From positions 196,420 to 260,419 of the forward strand of contig CAWHJD010000005.1 of the NCBI GenBank assembly GCA_963829585.1: a DNA stretch of 64,000 nt. Direction: 5' to 3'. Below the pieces are notes generated by a model. It saw nothing but the letters and a program-made list of their open reading frames with translations, searched no databases and was not told where the DNA came from. The position numbers were made by a program, and so were the translations under genes. The DNA comes from Sva-07 sp963829585. Its GTDB lineage: Bacteria > Actinomycetota > Acidimicrobiia > Acidimicrobiales > Ilumatobacteraceae. Below, in pieces: positions 33,261 through 41,665 of the stretch; within the stretch, counting starts at the first letter, position 1, and the number at the start of each line of letters is the position of its first letter.

Positions 33261-34186
33261 TGGCCCTGCTGTCGAGGGTCGCTGATCGGATGTACTGGGC
33301 GGCCCGGTACGTCGAGCGTGCCGAGGACTCGGCCAGGGTGCTGCGCGCCTACGGTGACGTGCTCGCCGACCTCCCCACAGCGTCGTCGCGATGGAGTCCG
33401 TTGGTCACGATCTCGGGGAGCAGTGTCCGGCTGCCGGCCGTCATCGGGTCCGACGAGAACCAGGTGGCCCAGTTCCTGATCGCCGACCGCGAACATCACA
33501 ACAGCATCGTCAACACCGTCGATCGCAGCCGGGAGAACCTGCGGACCTGCCGGGAGGTGTTGCCACGTGAGGCGTGGCAGACGTTGAACGACCTGTCGAT
33601 CTACGTGCGCGGTGCCGCCGTCACGTCGGTCGAACGTCGTCGCCGTGACCGGTTCCTCAGCCGGGTGATCGACGAGAGTCGTCGCCTCGACGGCGTGATG
33701 ATCTCGACGATGACCCGTGACGAGGTGTTCGAGATGTGGCGGCTCGGGCGCTACATCGAGCGCGCCGACATGACGACCCGCGTGCTCGGCGTCCGGGCGG
33801 CCACGCTGTTGTCGTTGCCGGCGGGCGAGGCCGACGAGTTCAACGAGGTGCAGTGGATGGGTGTACTGCGCTCACTGTCCGCGCTGCAGATGTTCCAGCG
33901 GGCGACACGCGGACCGATCGACGGGCCCGCCGTCGTGAGGTTTCTCCTGTTCGACCATCGGTTTCCTCGCTCGGTCGCCGGGTGCCTCGCGGAGATGCGC
34001 ATCTCGATCCTGCGGCTGCCCCACTACTCGACGGTGCTCGGTGCCGTCGAGGCAGCCGATCGTCAGCTCCGCCACAGCCGCCCGGCCGCTGACGACGGCG
34101 CCGCGCTCGACGCGGCGATGGAGGAGGTCCAGGTGGCACTGGCGCGGCTCGACAGGGTCATGCACGAGCAGTACGTCGTGCACTGA
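33260..34186 (+). CDS. Alpha-E domain protein
   Basis: The 308-residue all-helical protein starts MALLSRVADRMYWAARYVER, the classic alpha-E domain opening with repeated ARYVERAE-type helices; a second copy reads EMWRLGRYIERADMTTRVL near 160. The domain is nearly always encoded beside circularly permuted ATP-grasp genes, and its function is not established. The ATG overlaps the stop of the ATP-grasp gene by one base, so the two are coupled. Confidence 0.87.
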   Translation: MALLSRVADRMYWAARYVERAEDSARVLRAYGDVLADLPTASSRWSPLVTISGSSVRLPAVIGSDENQVAQFLIADREHHNSIVNTVDRSRENLRTCREVLPREAWQTLNDLSIYVRGAAVTSVERRRRDRFLSRVIDESRRLDGVMISTMTRDEVFEMWRLGRYIERADMTTRVLGVRAATLLSLPAGEADEFNEVQWMGVLRSLSALQMFQRATRGPIDGPAVVRFLLFDHRFPRSVAGCLAEMRISILRLPHYSTVLGAVEAADRQLRHSRPAADDGAALDAAMEEVQVALARLDRVMHEQYVVH

Positions 34187-34189
34187 GCG

Positions 34190-36571
34190 ATGACGGATCG
34201 GACACATCTCCAGACCGGCAATCGGGGGACACCGCACGCCGGCATGTTCAGCCCCGGTGGCGTGGACGCCACGGCATTGATGTCGTCGATCGCCGGGTTC
34301 GCCGATCTCGCGTCCAGGCAGGTCGACCACGATCGACTCATCGCTGCGGAGGGTGCCGGCCACATCGTCCACGATCTTCCGCTGCGGACCGATGGCCGGG
34401 CGGTCGCACTGGAGTCGCGGCCGTGGCGGCTCGATCCGGTGCCGCTCGTGATCGACGGTGACGAGTTCGTGGCACTCGCCGATGGTGCCATCGCCCGGAT
34501 GCGCATGCTCGAAGCTCTTCTCGGCGACCTCTACGGGGCGCGGACAGTGCTTCGTGATGCCGTCGTCGACCCGATCGCACTGTGGGGCAGTTCGAAGTAC
34601 CGGTTGGCCGCGTTCGGCACGCGACCGCATCGCAGGTGGATGACCAACTACGCGGTCGACGTGGTTCGTGACACGTCGGGCCACTGGAGGGTGGTGCGCG
34701 ATCTGACCGATGCGCCGGCAGGTGTGGGCTACGCGTTGCTCGGGCGGTCGGTGTCGGGTCGGGTGCATCGTGACGTGATCTCGCGGTTACCGGCCGGGCG
34801 CGCGTTGCGGTCGCTCGACCCGTTCGCCGATCGTCTGCGCGACGGCCTCGCCGACGTCGCGGCCACCCGGAACCCTCGCATCGTCGTGCTGTCGGGCGGC
34901 GTCGAGCATCCGTCGTTCGTCGAGCAGTCGTACCTCGCCACCCGGCTCGGGTTGAACCTGGCCGAGGGAGCGGACCTCGTCGTGCGCCAGCGGCGGGTGT
35001 GGCTGCGCTCGCTGGGCGGCCTCGAACCCGTCGACGTGTTGTTCCGTCGGCTGGAGGACGACCGCGTCGACCCCATGGAGGTGAACGCCGAGGGCAGTGC
35101 AGGCGTTCCCGGGCTGCTGCTCGCGGCGCGGTCGCACGGTGTCAGCCTCGCCAACGCTCACGGTTGCGGTGTCCTGGAGGATCCTGCACTGGGCGAGTAC
35201 TGGGACGCGGCGGGGGCGTGGCTCACCGGACGGAACTCCGACTACCAGGGCACGTGGCCCCTTCCGTTCATGTCCGCCGACGAGCGCTCCCGGACGGCCT
35301 GGGTGAAGTACCCCAGCTTCGACGGCAATGATCTGGTCGAGCGGGCGGTCACGTTGCGTCTGCACCTCGTGGCCAGCGACAAGGGCATCGACGTGCTGCA
35401 GGGCGGCAGCGCCCGCGTGCTCGGGGAGAGCGACGACCCGATGGCGCCGACCCTCGCGACGGCCAAGGACGTGTGGGTCGTCGGCGGAACGGTCGCACCA
35501 CCCGAGATCAGGCGTCGCGAACCGCTGCCCCAGGTGGATCTGATCGCGTCGGTTCCGACCCGTGCAGCGGAGGCGTTGTTCTGGGCGGGACGCGCGATGG
35601 AACGTGCCGAGCTGATCGCCCGTGCGATGGAAGTGGTGCTCGATCGCACGAGCGGACTCGTCGATGCCGAGGTGGCCGAACCGTGGGTCGTCCATGGCCT
35701 GGACATGCTGTCGGCGGTGGCCGGCGTGACCGCTCGCATCGACCCGCAGGCGGACGATCGCCCGGGAGCCACGTTCGCGCTCGCCGTCGAGGCGCTGGCG
35801 CACCAGCTGGGGTCCTTCCTCGCGGAGGCCTCGTCGGTGCGCGAGTACTTCTCGGTCACGGCCGGACGCATGCTCGCCCGGCTCGCCGAGTCACGGGCCC
35901 AGTTGAGATGGCTGCTCGGCACGGATGGCTCGTCGTCGTCGGTGGTCGACATCGCCCGGATCGACGGACGGCACCTGGAGTCGATCCTCGTCGACCTGGC
36001 CTCACTGGTGGGCCTGTGGAACGAGAGTGTCGTGCACGGTCCGGCGTGGCGCTTCGGTGAGATCGGCCGGCGTCTCGAGCGGGCGTTCGGCGTGATCGAC
36101 GGCGTGCGTGGTGCATTCGGTCTGTATCAGGGTGCAGGGGCGACACCGCTGTCGTCGCCGATCCGATCGCCTCATGCGATCGACGACCATCGCCTCGACT
36201 TCCAGCGCCAACGGCTCGTCGAGATCGTGCTCGCATCGAACGAGAGCCTCGTCGCCTATCGGAGGCGGCACCGCAGCGACGTGGAACTCGCCACGGCGCT
36301 GCACCTGCTCATTGCCGAGGTCCACAATCCGCGGGCGGCAGCGTCGGCGATTCGTGACGTGCGACACCAGGCCGGTCAACTCGCCTGGCAGTTCGGTGTC
36401 GACACCGCGTCGGAGCTCTTGGCGTTGCTCGAGGTGGCGTCGTTCGACTCGGTCGAGGGAATGGTCACCACGCTCGCCGACGTGTTCTCGGGATGCGATC
36501 TCCTCGCTCGCGACGTCGTCGGTTCGTACCTGGCTGCGCCGGTCGATCCGCGGATGATGGGGCGCGGCTGA
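34190..36571 (+). CDS. Fusion of circularly permuted ATP-grasp and alpha-E domains
   Basis: This 793-residue protein repeats the content of the two preceding genes in one chain. Residues about 30-480 are ATP-grasp-like: ALWGSSKYRLAAFG region, RWMTNYAVDVVRDTSGHWRV, VVLSGGVEHPSFVEQSYLAT, VDVLFRRLEDDRVDP. Residues about 490-790 are alpha-E: RAAEALFWAGRAMERAELIA. The ATP-grasp part lacks the LKPANESGGYG stretch seen in the first enzyme (WVKYPSFDGNDLVERAV stands nearby), so it may be inactive or use other residues. It is four bases after the alpha-E gene and two before the transglutaminase gene. Confidence 0.83.
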   Translation: MTDRTHLQTGNRGTPHAGMFSPGGVDATALMSSIAGFADLASRQVDHDRLIAAEGAGHIVHDLPLRTDGRAVALESRPWRLDPVPLVIDGDEFVALADGAIARMRMLEALLGDLYGARTVLRDAVVDPIALWGSSKYRLAAFGTRPHRRWMTNYAVDVVRDTSGHWRVVRDLTDAPAGVGYALLGRSVSGRVHRDVISRLPAGRALRSLDPFADRLRDGLADVAATRNPRIVVLSGGVEHPSFVEQSYLATRLGLNLAEGADLVVRQRRVWLRSLGGLEPVDVLFRRLEDDRVDPMEVNAEGSAGVPGLLLAARSHGVSLANAHGCGVLEDPALGEYWDAAGAWLTGRNSDYQGTWPLPFMSADERSRTAWVKYPSFDGNDLVERAVTLRLHLVASDKGIDVLQGGSARVLGESDDPMAPTLATAKDVWVVGGTVAPPEIRRREPLPQVDLIASVPTRAAEALFWAGRAMERAELIARAMEVVLDRTSGLVDAEVAEPWVVHGLDMLSAVAGVTARIDPQADDRPGATFALAVEALAHQLGSFLAEASSVREYFSVTAGRMLARLAESRAQLRWLLGTDGSSSSVVDIARIDGRHLESILVDLASLVGLWNESVVHGPAWRFGEIGRRLERAFGVIDGVRGAFGLYQGAGATPLSSPIRSPHAIDDHRLDFQRQRLVEIVLASNESLVAYRRRHRSDVELATALHLLIAEVHNPRAAASAIRDVRHQAGQLAWQFGVDTASELLALLEVASFDSVEGMVTTLADVFSGCDLLARDVVGSYLAAPVDPRMMGRG

Positions 36572-36572
36572 C

Positions 36573-37460
36573 ATGCCCGGCCAGCGTTATCGGGTCGTGC
36601 ACCTGACGGGTTATCTCTACGGCGCCACGATGCTCGACGGCTACAGCGTCGCGTGCGTGCTCGCTCGGCCGACACCGTCACAGAACGTGATCTCGTCGGT
36701 CGTGACGACCGACCCCGAGCCGGACGAGTACGACGAACGCATCGACATCTTCGGCAACCGGGTGGTCCAGTTCGGACTGCACCGGCCGCACGACGGCCTG
36801 ACGGTGCAGGCGATCACCGAGGCCATCGTGTGGGCCCAGGAACTCCCGCGGGTCGACGTGGCGTGGGAGCGGGTGGCGGCGACCGTGGCGGGACTGCGCG
36901 GTCCGATGGCTCTCGACGTCGCACCGTTCACGGCGCCCTCACGTTTCGTGACCGTCGACACCAACCGCATGGCGCTGTTCGAGCTCGCGTCGAACGCGTT
37001 CTGGCCGGGTCGATCGATCGTGGAGGCGACCATCGCCTTCTGCACGGAGATCTTCGAGACGTTCGCGTTCGACCCGTCGTTCACCGAGGTCAGCACGCCG
37101 CTCGATCTCGTGCTCGCGGAGCGGCGCGGCGTGTGTCAGGACTTCGCCCACCTCGCGGTCGGCTGTCTGCGCACGCTCGGCCTCGCCGCCCGGTACGTGA
37201 GCGGGTACATCGAGACCGAACCCCCGCCCGGGGAGGCGAAGTCCATCGGTGCCGATGCCTCGCATGCGTGGTGCTCGGTGTGGATCCCCGATCACGGATG
37301 GCTCGACTTCGATCCGACGAACGGGATCGTGGCACCGGCCCGGCACGTCACGATCGGGTGGGGTCGGGACTACGCCGACGTGGCACCGGTCCGCGGCGTG
37401 GTCGTCGGCCCGGCGTCGACGCAGTCGTTGGCCGTCTCCGTCGACGTCTCACGCATCTGA
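36573..37460 (+). CDS. Transglutaminase-like cysteine protein
   Basis: The 295-residue protein has an N-terminal transglutaminase-associated beta domain (about 5-85) and a papain-like core. The catalytic triad is visible: Cys188 in ERRGVCQDFAHL, His231 in ADASHAWCSVW, and Asp247 in HGWLDFDPTNG. There is no signal peptide, so it should act in the cytosol. Such proteins accompany the ATP-grasp/alpha-E pair and may cleave or cross-link the peptide product. It is the last gene before a nested hairpin terminator. Confidence 0.88.
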   Translation: MPGQRYRVVHLTGYLYGATMLDGYSVACVLARPTPSQNVISSVVTTDPEPDEYDERIDIFGNRVVQFGLHRPHDGLTVQAITEAIVWAQELPRVDVAWERVAATVAGLRGPMALDVAPFTAPSRFVTVDTNRMALFELASNAFWPGRSIVEATIAFCTEIFETFAFDPSFTEVSTPLDLVLAERRGVCQDFAHLAVGCLRTLGLAARYVSGYIETEPPPGEAKSIGADASHAWCSVWIPDHGWLDFDPTNGIVAPARHVTIGWGRDYADVAPVRGVVVGPASTQSLAVSVDVSRI

Positions 37461-37504
37461 CCCGCCCCGGCCCCGCCCCCAGCCCCACTCCGGCCCCCTC
37501 CGCT

Positions 37505-37556
37505 CCGAAAGTGCCTCCCGGTGCGCGCTCGAGCGCGCACGAGGAGGCATTTTCGG
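37505..37556 (+). terminator. Nested hairpin terminator, family D/E copy 2
   Basis: Outer arms CCGAAAGTGCCTCC and GGAGGCATTTTCGG pair with one G-U, enclosing a perfect 20-base palindrome GTGCGCGCTCGAGCGCGCAC. Architecture, size and inner core match the element at 21751-21803 although the outer arms differ. It ends the ATP-grasp cluster and precedes the MFS gene on the same strand. Confidence 0.83.
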
Positions 37557-37569
37557 GTTGGATGGGGGG

Positions 37570-38829
37570 ATGTCCACGGTCACGAAGGTCGGAGCGGAGC
37601 GCGAGTCGTTGCTCACTCGCCCGTTCCTCATCGTGACCGGCACTGCGCTCGTCTTCTTCGTGTACATCGGGATCCTGATCCCGATCGTGCCGCTGTTCAT
37701 CGAGGGGCCGCTGGGTGAGGGCGAGTTCGGCATCGGTGTGACCGTCGCCGTGTTCGCCCTGGCAGCGATCTGTGCTCGACCGTTGCTCGGCCTCCTCGCC
37801 GATCGGTACGGACGGCGCGTGCTCATGGTGAGCGGCGCAGTCCTCGCCGGGCTCGGAGGAATCGGGTCGAGCCAGGTCAGCGAGTTCTGGCAGTTGCTCG
37901 TGCTCCGCGGGTTCACCGGTGTGGGTGAGGCCGCCGTCTTCGTCGGCGCGGCCACGCTGATCGCCGACATGTCACCGCGTGACCGGCGAGCGGAGGGTGC
38001 GAGCTACTTCTCCGTCGCCGTGTTCGGTGGCATCGGCGTGGGGCCGATCATCGGTGAAGCACTGCTCGACGACACGAACTTCGAGCGAGCGTTCTTCGTT
38101 GCCGGCCTCTTCGCGTTCCTGGCGGCGGTTCTCGCGATGTTCGCGCCGGCGCGCGTCGAGACCGACGAGGCGTTCGACGACCCGATTGCCTCCGCAGCGC
38201 CCGCCACGGGACGTCGAAAGCTCATCCATCCGGCGGCGATCATGCCCGGAATCGTGCTTGCCTCCGGCGTCGCGGCGTTCTCGTCGTTCGGAGCGTTCGT
38301 TCCCGACTACGCCCGATCCGTCGGCCTTGCGAGCTCCGGCGGCCTCTTCGCGGTCTACGCGCTCGTGTCGGTCCTCGTGCGCGTCTTCGGCGCCACGTTG
38401 CCGGAGCGGCTCGGTCCGCGGCGCACGGTCACCATCGCGCTCGGCAACGTGCTGGTCGGCCTCGCCGTCCTCGCCGCGTTTCCGACGATTGCCGCCCTGT
38501 GGATTGCAGCGGCGTTCGTCGGTTTCGGGATGGCGTTCAACTATCCCTCGCTGCTCGCGCTCACGGTGAACCGGGCGAGCGACAGTGATCGGGCGTGGGC
38601 CGTCAGTTCCTTCACGATGTTCTTCGAGGTCGGGTCGGTCGCCGGTGGAATCCTGATCGGCGGGCTCGCCAACGTCGTCGGCAAGCAACTCGGCTTCCTC
38701 GGTGGGGTCGCGTTCTGTCTGCTCGGGCTGTACCTGTTGCGATTCCGTCTCGTTCCGGCCGGGTCGCCCGATGCCGGCCCCGTGCACATGGCGCCCGCTG
38801 TCTCGTACGCCCCCGTCGCCGGCGACTGA
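37570..38829 (+). CDS. MFS transporter
   Basis: The 419-residue protein has about twelve membrane helices and the MFS loop 2-3 motif in LLGLLADRYGRRVLMVSGAV (about 70-90). GFTGVGEAAVFVGAATLIAD follows in helix 4. The broad class is drug/sugar efflux, but no substrate can be inferred. A run of G before the ATG (GGGGGG) serves as ribosome binding site. The gene is isolated between a terminator and the Ada-AlkA gene. Confidence 0.83.
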   Translation: MSTVTKVGAERESLLTRPFLIVTGTALVFFVYIGILIPIVPLFIEGPLGEGEFGIGVTVAVFALAAICARPLLGLLADRYGRRVLMVSGAVLAGLGGIGSSQVSEFWQLLVLRGFTGVGEAAVFVGAATLIADMSPRDRRAEGASYFSVAVFGGIGVGPIIGEALLDDTNFERAFFVAGLFAFLAAVLAMFAPARVETDEAFDDPIASAAPATGRRKLIHPAAIMPGIVLASGVAAFSSFGAFVPDYARSVGLASSGGLFAVYALVSVLVRVFGATLPERLGPRRTVTIALGNVLVGLAVLAAFPTIAALWIAAAFVGFGMAFNYPSLLALTVNRASDSDRAWAVSSFTMFFEVGSVAGGILIGGLANVVGKQLGFLGGVAFCLLGLYLLRFRLVPAGSPDAGPVHMAPAVSYAPVAGD

Positions 38830-38897
38830 TCCTCTTCGTTCTCCTCCGCTCTCCTCCAGCGGTGAGGTTCGACCGAGGTGTCCGATTCCCGCTGGTC

Positions 38898-38912
38898 GAC
38901 CGACGTTCGGTC
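38898..38912. promoter_or_regulatory. Short inverted repeat before the Ada-AlkA gene
   Basis: GACCGACGTTCGGTC (six-base arms around CGT) ends 15 bases before the GTG start of the Ada-AlkA gene. It could be an operator, including for the Ada protein itself, but the arms are short and such palindromes are common in GC-rich DNA. Confidence 0.25.
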
Positions 38913-38927
38913 GGCCATGATGGGCAT

Positions 38928-40394
38928 GTGCCACCGCTCGATCCCGACCACTGCTACGTCGCCGTCCAGAGTCGCGACGAGCGTTTCGACGGATGGTTCG
39001 TGACCGCCGTTCGCACGACGGGCATCTACTGCCGTCCGAGCTGTCCGGCGATCACCCCGAAGCGGACGAACGTCGACTTCTTCCCGACGGCGGCAACCGC
39101 ACAGCAGCACGGCTTCCGTGCGTGCAAGCGGTGTCGCCCCGATGCGTCGCCGGGCTCGCCGGACTGGAACGTCCGCCAGGACGTCGTGGCCCGGGCGATG
39201 CGTCTGATCGCCGACGGGTTCGTCGAGCGGGAAGGAGTCCCGGGGCTCGCTCGTCGCCTCGGCTACAGCGAACGTCACCTCAACAGGGTGCTCACCGACG
39301 AGCTCGGCGCCGGACCGCTCGCGATCGCCAGGGCTCAGCGGGCGCACACGGCCCGTCTGCTCGTCGAGACGACGACGATGCCGCTCACCGACGTCGCGTT
39401 CGCCGCCGGGTTCGGAAGCGTCCGTCAGTTCAACGACACCATCCGCAGCGTGTTCGCGACCTCCCCGACCGGCTTGCGTTCGGCGGCCCCTCGACCCGAC
39501 CCCGTGGTCGGTGGTGCCGTGACGGGAACGGTGTCGTTGAGGCTTCCGGTGCGCCGACCGTTCGCCGCGGATGCCGTGATGGCGTTCATCGGGGAGCGGG
39601 CGATTCCGGGCATCGAGACATGGGACGGTGCGACGTACCGGCGCAGCCTCCATCTGCCCGGCGGGCCGGGGGTGGTCAGTCTCGTCGCGAGCGACGACCA
39701 CGTCGTCGCTCGGCTGGCGTTGACGTCGTGGGGTGACCTCGCCGCAGCGGTGCAGCGCATCCGACGGCTCCTCGATCTCGACGCCGACCCGAGCGCGGTC
39801 GATGACGCGCTCGGCCGTGATCCCGTCCTGCGACCGCTCGTTCGTGCCGTTGCAGGCCGACGCTCGCCCGCCAGCGTCGATGCGTTCGAGACCGCCGTAC
39901 GAGGAGTCATCGGCCAGCAGGTGTCCGTTGCCGGTGCTCGTACCGTGGCGGGTCGGATCGTCGAAGCGGTCGGCTCGCCCATCCAGGCGCACGAGCGAGT
40001 CACCCATCTGTTCCCGACCCCCGAACAGCTCCTCGCGGCACCCGACGAGGCCTTCTCGATGCCCCACGCCAGGCGTGAGACGATCAAGAGGCTTGCCGAG
40101 GCCGTACTCGTCGGCACCGTCGAGTTGCATGTCGGCGCCGATCCTGCCGAGGCCCGTGTGCAGCTCCTGGCGCCTTCGCGGTATCGGACCGTGGACCGCC
40201 GACTACGTCGTGATGCGTGGGCTCGGCCACCCCGACATGTTCCTCGAGTCCGACCTCGGTGTTCGCCACGCCCTCGAAGCGCTCGACGTCGGGGTCGATC
40301 GATCGCCGCATGGGCGCCCTGGCGTTCGTACGCCGTTCACCACCTGTGGGCGAGTCTGTCGCCCGTCGAACCACCCGGAAGGACCCTGCCGTGA
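38928..40394 (+). CDS. Ada N-terminal / AraC / AlkA fusion DNA repair protein, two compensating indels
   Basis: From the GTG the order is: Ada Cys4 domain (about 1-75) with GIYCRPSC and FRACKRCRPD, giving Cys35, Cys39, Cys66, Cys69; AraC-type HTH (about 85-175, with LARRLGYSERHLNRVL); and AlkA glycosylase (about 185-485). The AlkA helix-hairpin-helix LRGIGPWTADYVVMRGLGHP lies in a different frame from the parts before and after it. An extra G near 40170 and a missing base near 40300 explain this; correcting both gives a continuous protein ending APWRSYAVHHLWASLSP. The Ada methyltransferase domain is absent and encoded by the overlapping ogt gene. Confidence 0.87.
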   Translation: MPPLDPDHCYVAVQSRDERFDGWFVTAVRTTGIYCRPSCPAITPKRTNVDFFPTAATAQQHGFRACKRCRPDASPGSPDWNVRQDVVARAMRLIADGFVEREGVPGLARRLGYSERHLNRVLTDELGAGPLAIARAQRAHTARLLVETTTMPLTDVAFAAGFGSVRQFNDTIRSVFATSPTGLRSAAPRPDPVVGGAVTGTVSLRLPVRRPFAADAVMAFIGERAIPGIETWDGATYRRSLHLPGGPGVVSLVASDDHVVARLALTSWGDLAAAVQRIRRLLDLDADPSAVDDALGRDPVLRPLVRAVAGRRSPASVDAFETAVRGVIGQQVSVAGARTVAGRIVEAVGSPIQAHERVTHLFPTPEQLLAAPDEAFSMPHARRETIKRLAEAVLVGTVELHVGADPAEARVQLLAPSRYRTVDRRLRRDAWARPPRHVPRVRPRCSPRPRSARRRGRSIAAWAPWRSYAVHHLWASLSPVEPPGRTLP

Positions 40395-40924
40395 ACCACG
40401 GATCAACCACCGAACTCGTCTCGACCGTCATGGACACACCGGTCGGTCCGCTCACGATCGTCGTGTCCGCCGACGGTGTCCGCGCGATCCTGTGGCCCGA
40501 CGGAACGTCCGGCCGAGCCGGTTCCGCGACGGTTCCCGTCGACTCCGATCACCCGGTGATCGTCGCGACCGTCGCCCAATTGACCGAGTACTTCGACGGT
40601 GAACGACAGGAGTTCGACCTCCCACTCGATCCGATCGGCACCGACTTCCAACAGGCGGCATGGTCGGCCCTGCGGACGATTCCGTACGGCACGACCGTCA
40701 GCTACGGCGAGCAGGCGGCACGGATGGGTGATCGCCGCAAGGCCCGCGCCGTCGGCGCGGCGAACGGTCGCAACCCGATCTCGATCGTGGTCCCGTGCCA
40801 CCGCGTGGTCGGCTCGAACGGCTCACTCACCGGATTCGCCGGCGGCCTCGACACGAAGGCCTGGCTGCTCGACCACGAACGTGGGTTGCTGTCGCGATCG
40901 GGGTCTGACGCGATCGGGGTCTGA
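40391..40924 (+). CDS. ogt: Methylated-DNA-protein cysteine S-methyltransferase
   Basis: This suicide enzyme moves the methyl group from O6-methylguanine to its own cysteine. The 177-residue product has the helix-turn-helix region TIPYGTTVSYGEQAARMG (about 97-114), the arginine finger region, and the active site IVVPCHRVVGSNGSLTGFAG with Cys136. The GTG overlaps the stop of the Ada-AlkA gene (GTGA), so the two proteins together supply the functions of an Ada/AlkA system. Confidence 0.93.
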   Translation: MNHGSTTELVSTVMDTPVGPLTIVVSADGVRAILWPDGTSGRAGSATVPVDSDHPVIVATVAQLTEYFDGERQEFDLPLDPIGTDFQQAAWSALRTIPYGTTVSYGEQAARMGDRRKARAVGAANGRNPISIVVPCHRVVGSNGSLTGFAGGLDTKAWLLDHERGLLSRSGSDAIGV

Positions 40925-40934
40925 CCCGATCGCG
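40909..40934. terminator. Hairpin terminator between convergent genes
   Basis: CGCGATCGGG pairs perfectly with CCCGATCGCG around a six-base loop containing the ogt stop codon. Just upstream (40892-40908) a near copy of the left arm, TCGCGATCGGGGTCTGAC, is repeated. The core resembles the hairpin at 12980-13013. Confidence 0.72.
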
Positions 40935-40941
40935 ATGACGG

Positions 40942-41535
40942 TCAGGCGCGGTTGCGGGCGGCGGCCGACTGCGCCTTGCGGGCGCGTTCTGCTTCCCTCT
41001 TGGCGGCCTTGGCCTCGGCGCGCTTGGCTTTGACGGCCGCCTGCTCGTCGTCGGAGCGCTTCTGCGTGTCGATCAGCGGGGCGATGGTGACCTCGTCGGC
41101 CTTCGGCAGCTTGACGAGTTCGTCGTTCTTCAACAGGTCGCGGATGATGGCCGAGGCCGGTGCCTCGCCGGCCACCGTGGAGGCCAGCATGATGCGAGTC
41201 ACCGCCACGCCGTGGCGCTCGACGAGACCGGGCAGGACCTCCTGCAGCTGGGCGGTCGACGGATTGTCCGCATGGTCGCCGAGTTCGGTGATGCAGTCGG
41301 CAAGGCACAGATCCGTCACCACTGCGGCGATCGCCTCCATGCCACCGTCGATTCGACCGGCCCTGACTCCGGCGCGGACGCCGGCGGGGGTCAGCGCGTC
41401 GACGAACGACTCGAGACCCTCACGGTGGTCGTCGTCGAGCGCTTCGATCGCCGCAGCGAGCTCCTCGTCGGTGGCGGCCTTGAACGAGCGATCGAGCAGG
41501 CCGAGCGCCTGCATCCGGTTCTTCATCTGATTCAC
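40942..41535 (-). CDS. Hypothetical protein with Lys/Ala-rich C-terminus
   Basis: About 197 residues from a GTG start. The N-terminal two thirds is helical and acidic with two cysteines (DLCLADCITELG). The last 35 residues are a charged helix rich in Lys, Ala, Arg and Glu (AAVKAKRAEAKAAKREAER). No signal peptide or membrane segment is present. I recognise no family. An ATG three codons in is an alternative start. The convergent ogt gene shares the hairpin at its end. Confidence 0.6.
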   Translation of the reverse strand: MNQMKNRMQALGLLDRSFKAATDEELAAAIEALDDDHREGLESFVDALTPAGVRAGVRAGRIDGGMEAIAAVVTDLCLADCITELGDHADNPSTAQLQEVLPGLVERHGVAVTRIMLASTVAGEAPASAIIRDLLKNDELVKLPKADEVTIAPLIDTQKRSDDEQAAVKAKRAEAKAAKREAERARKAQSAAARNRA

Positions 41536-41665
41536 GTCGCTCGACGCTATCGGCGCCCCGGCGTGGTCGCCGTTCAGAGGGGTGGGAAGCAGGGCATGGC
41601 GGCTCCCGGCGTGCCGGGCGGCGTGAGCGGTCGTGATGCTGTCCGTCCGCCGGGCGCAGGTCGGA

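Noticed and set aside
40150..40310. Programmed frameshift in the Ada-AlkA gene
   Set aside because: No slippery heptamer or stimulatory structure was seen, and two compensating single-base changes within 130 bases in a window full of similar indels point to sequence error.
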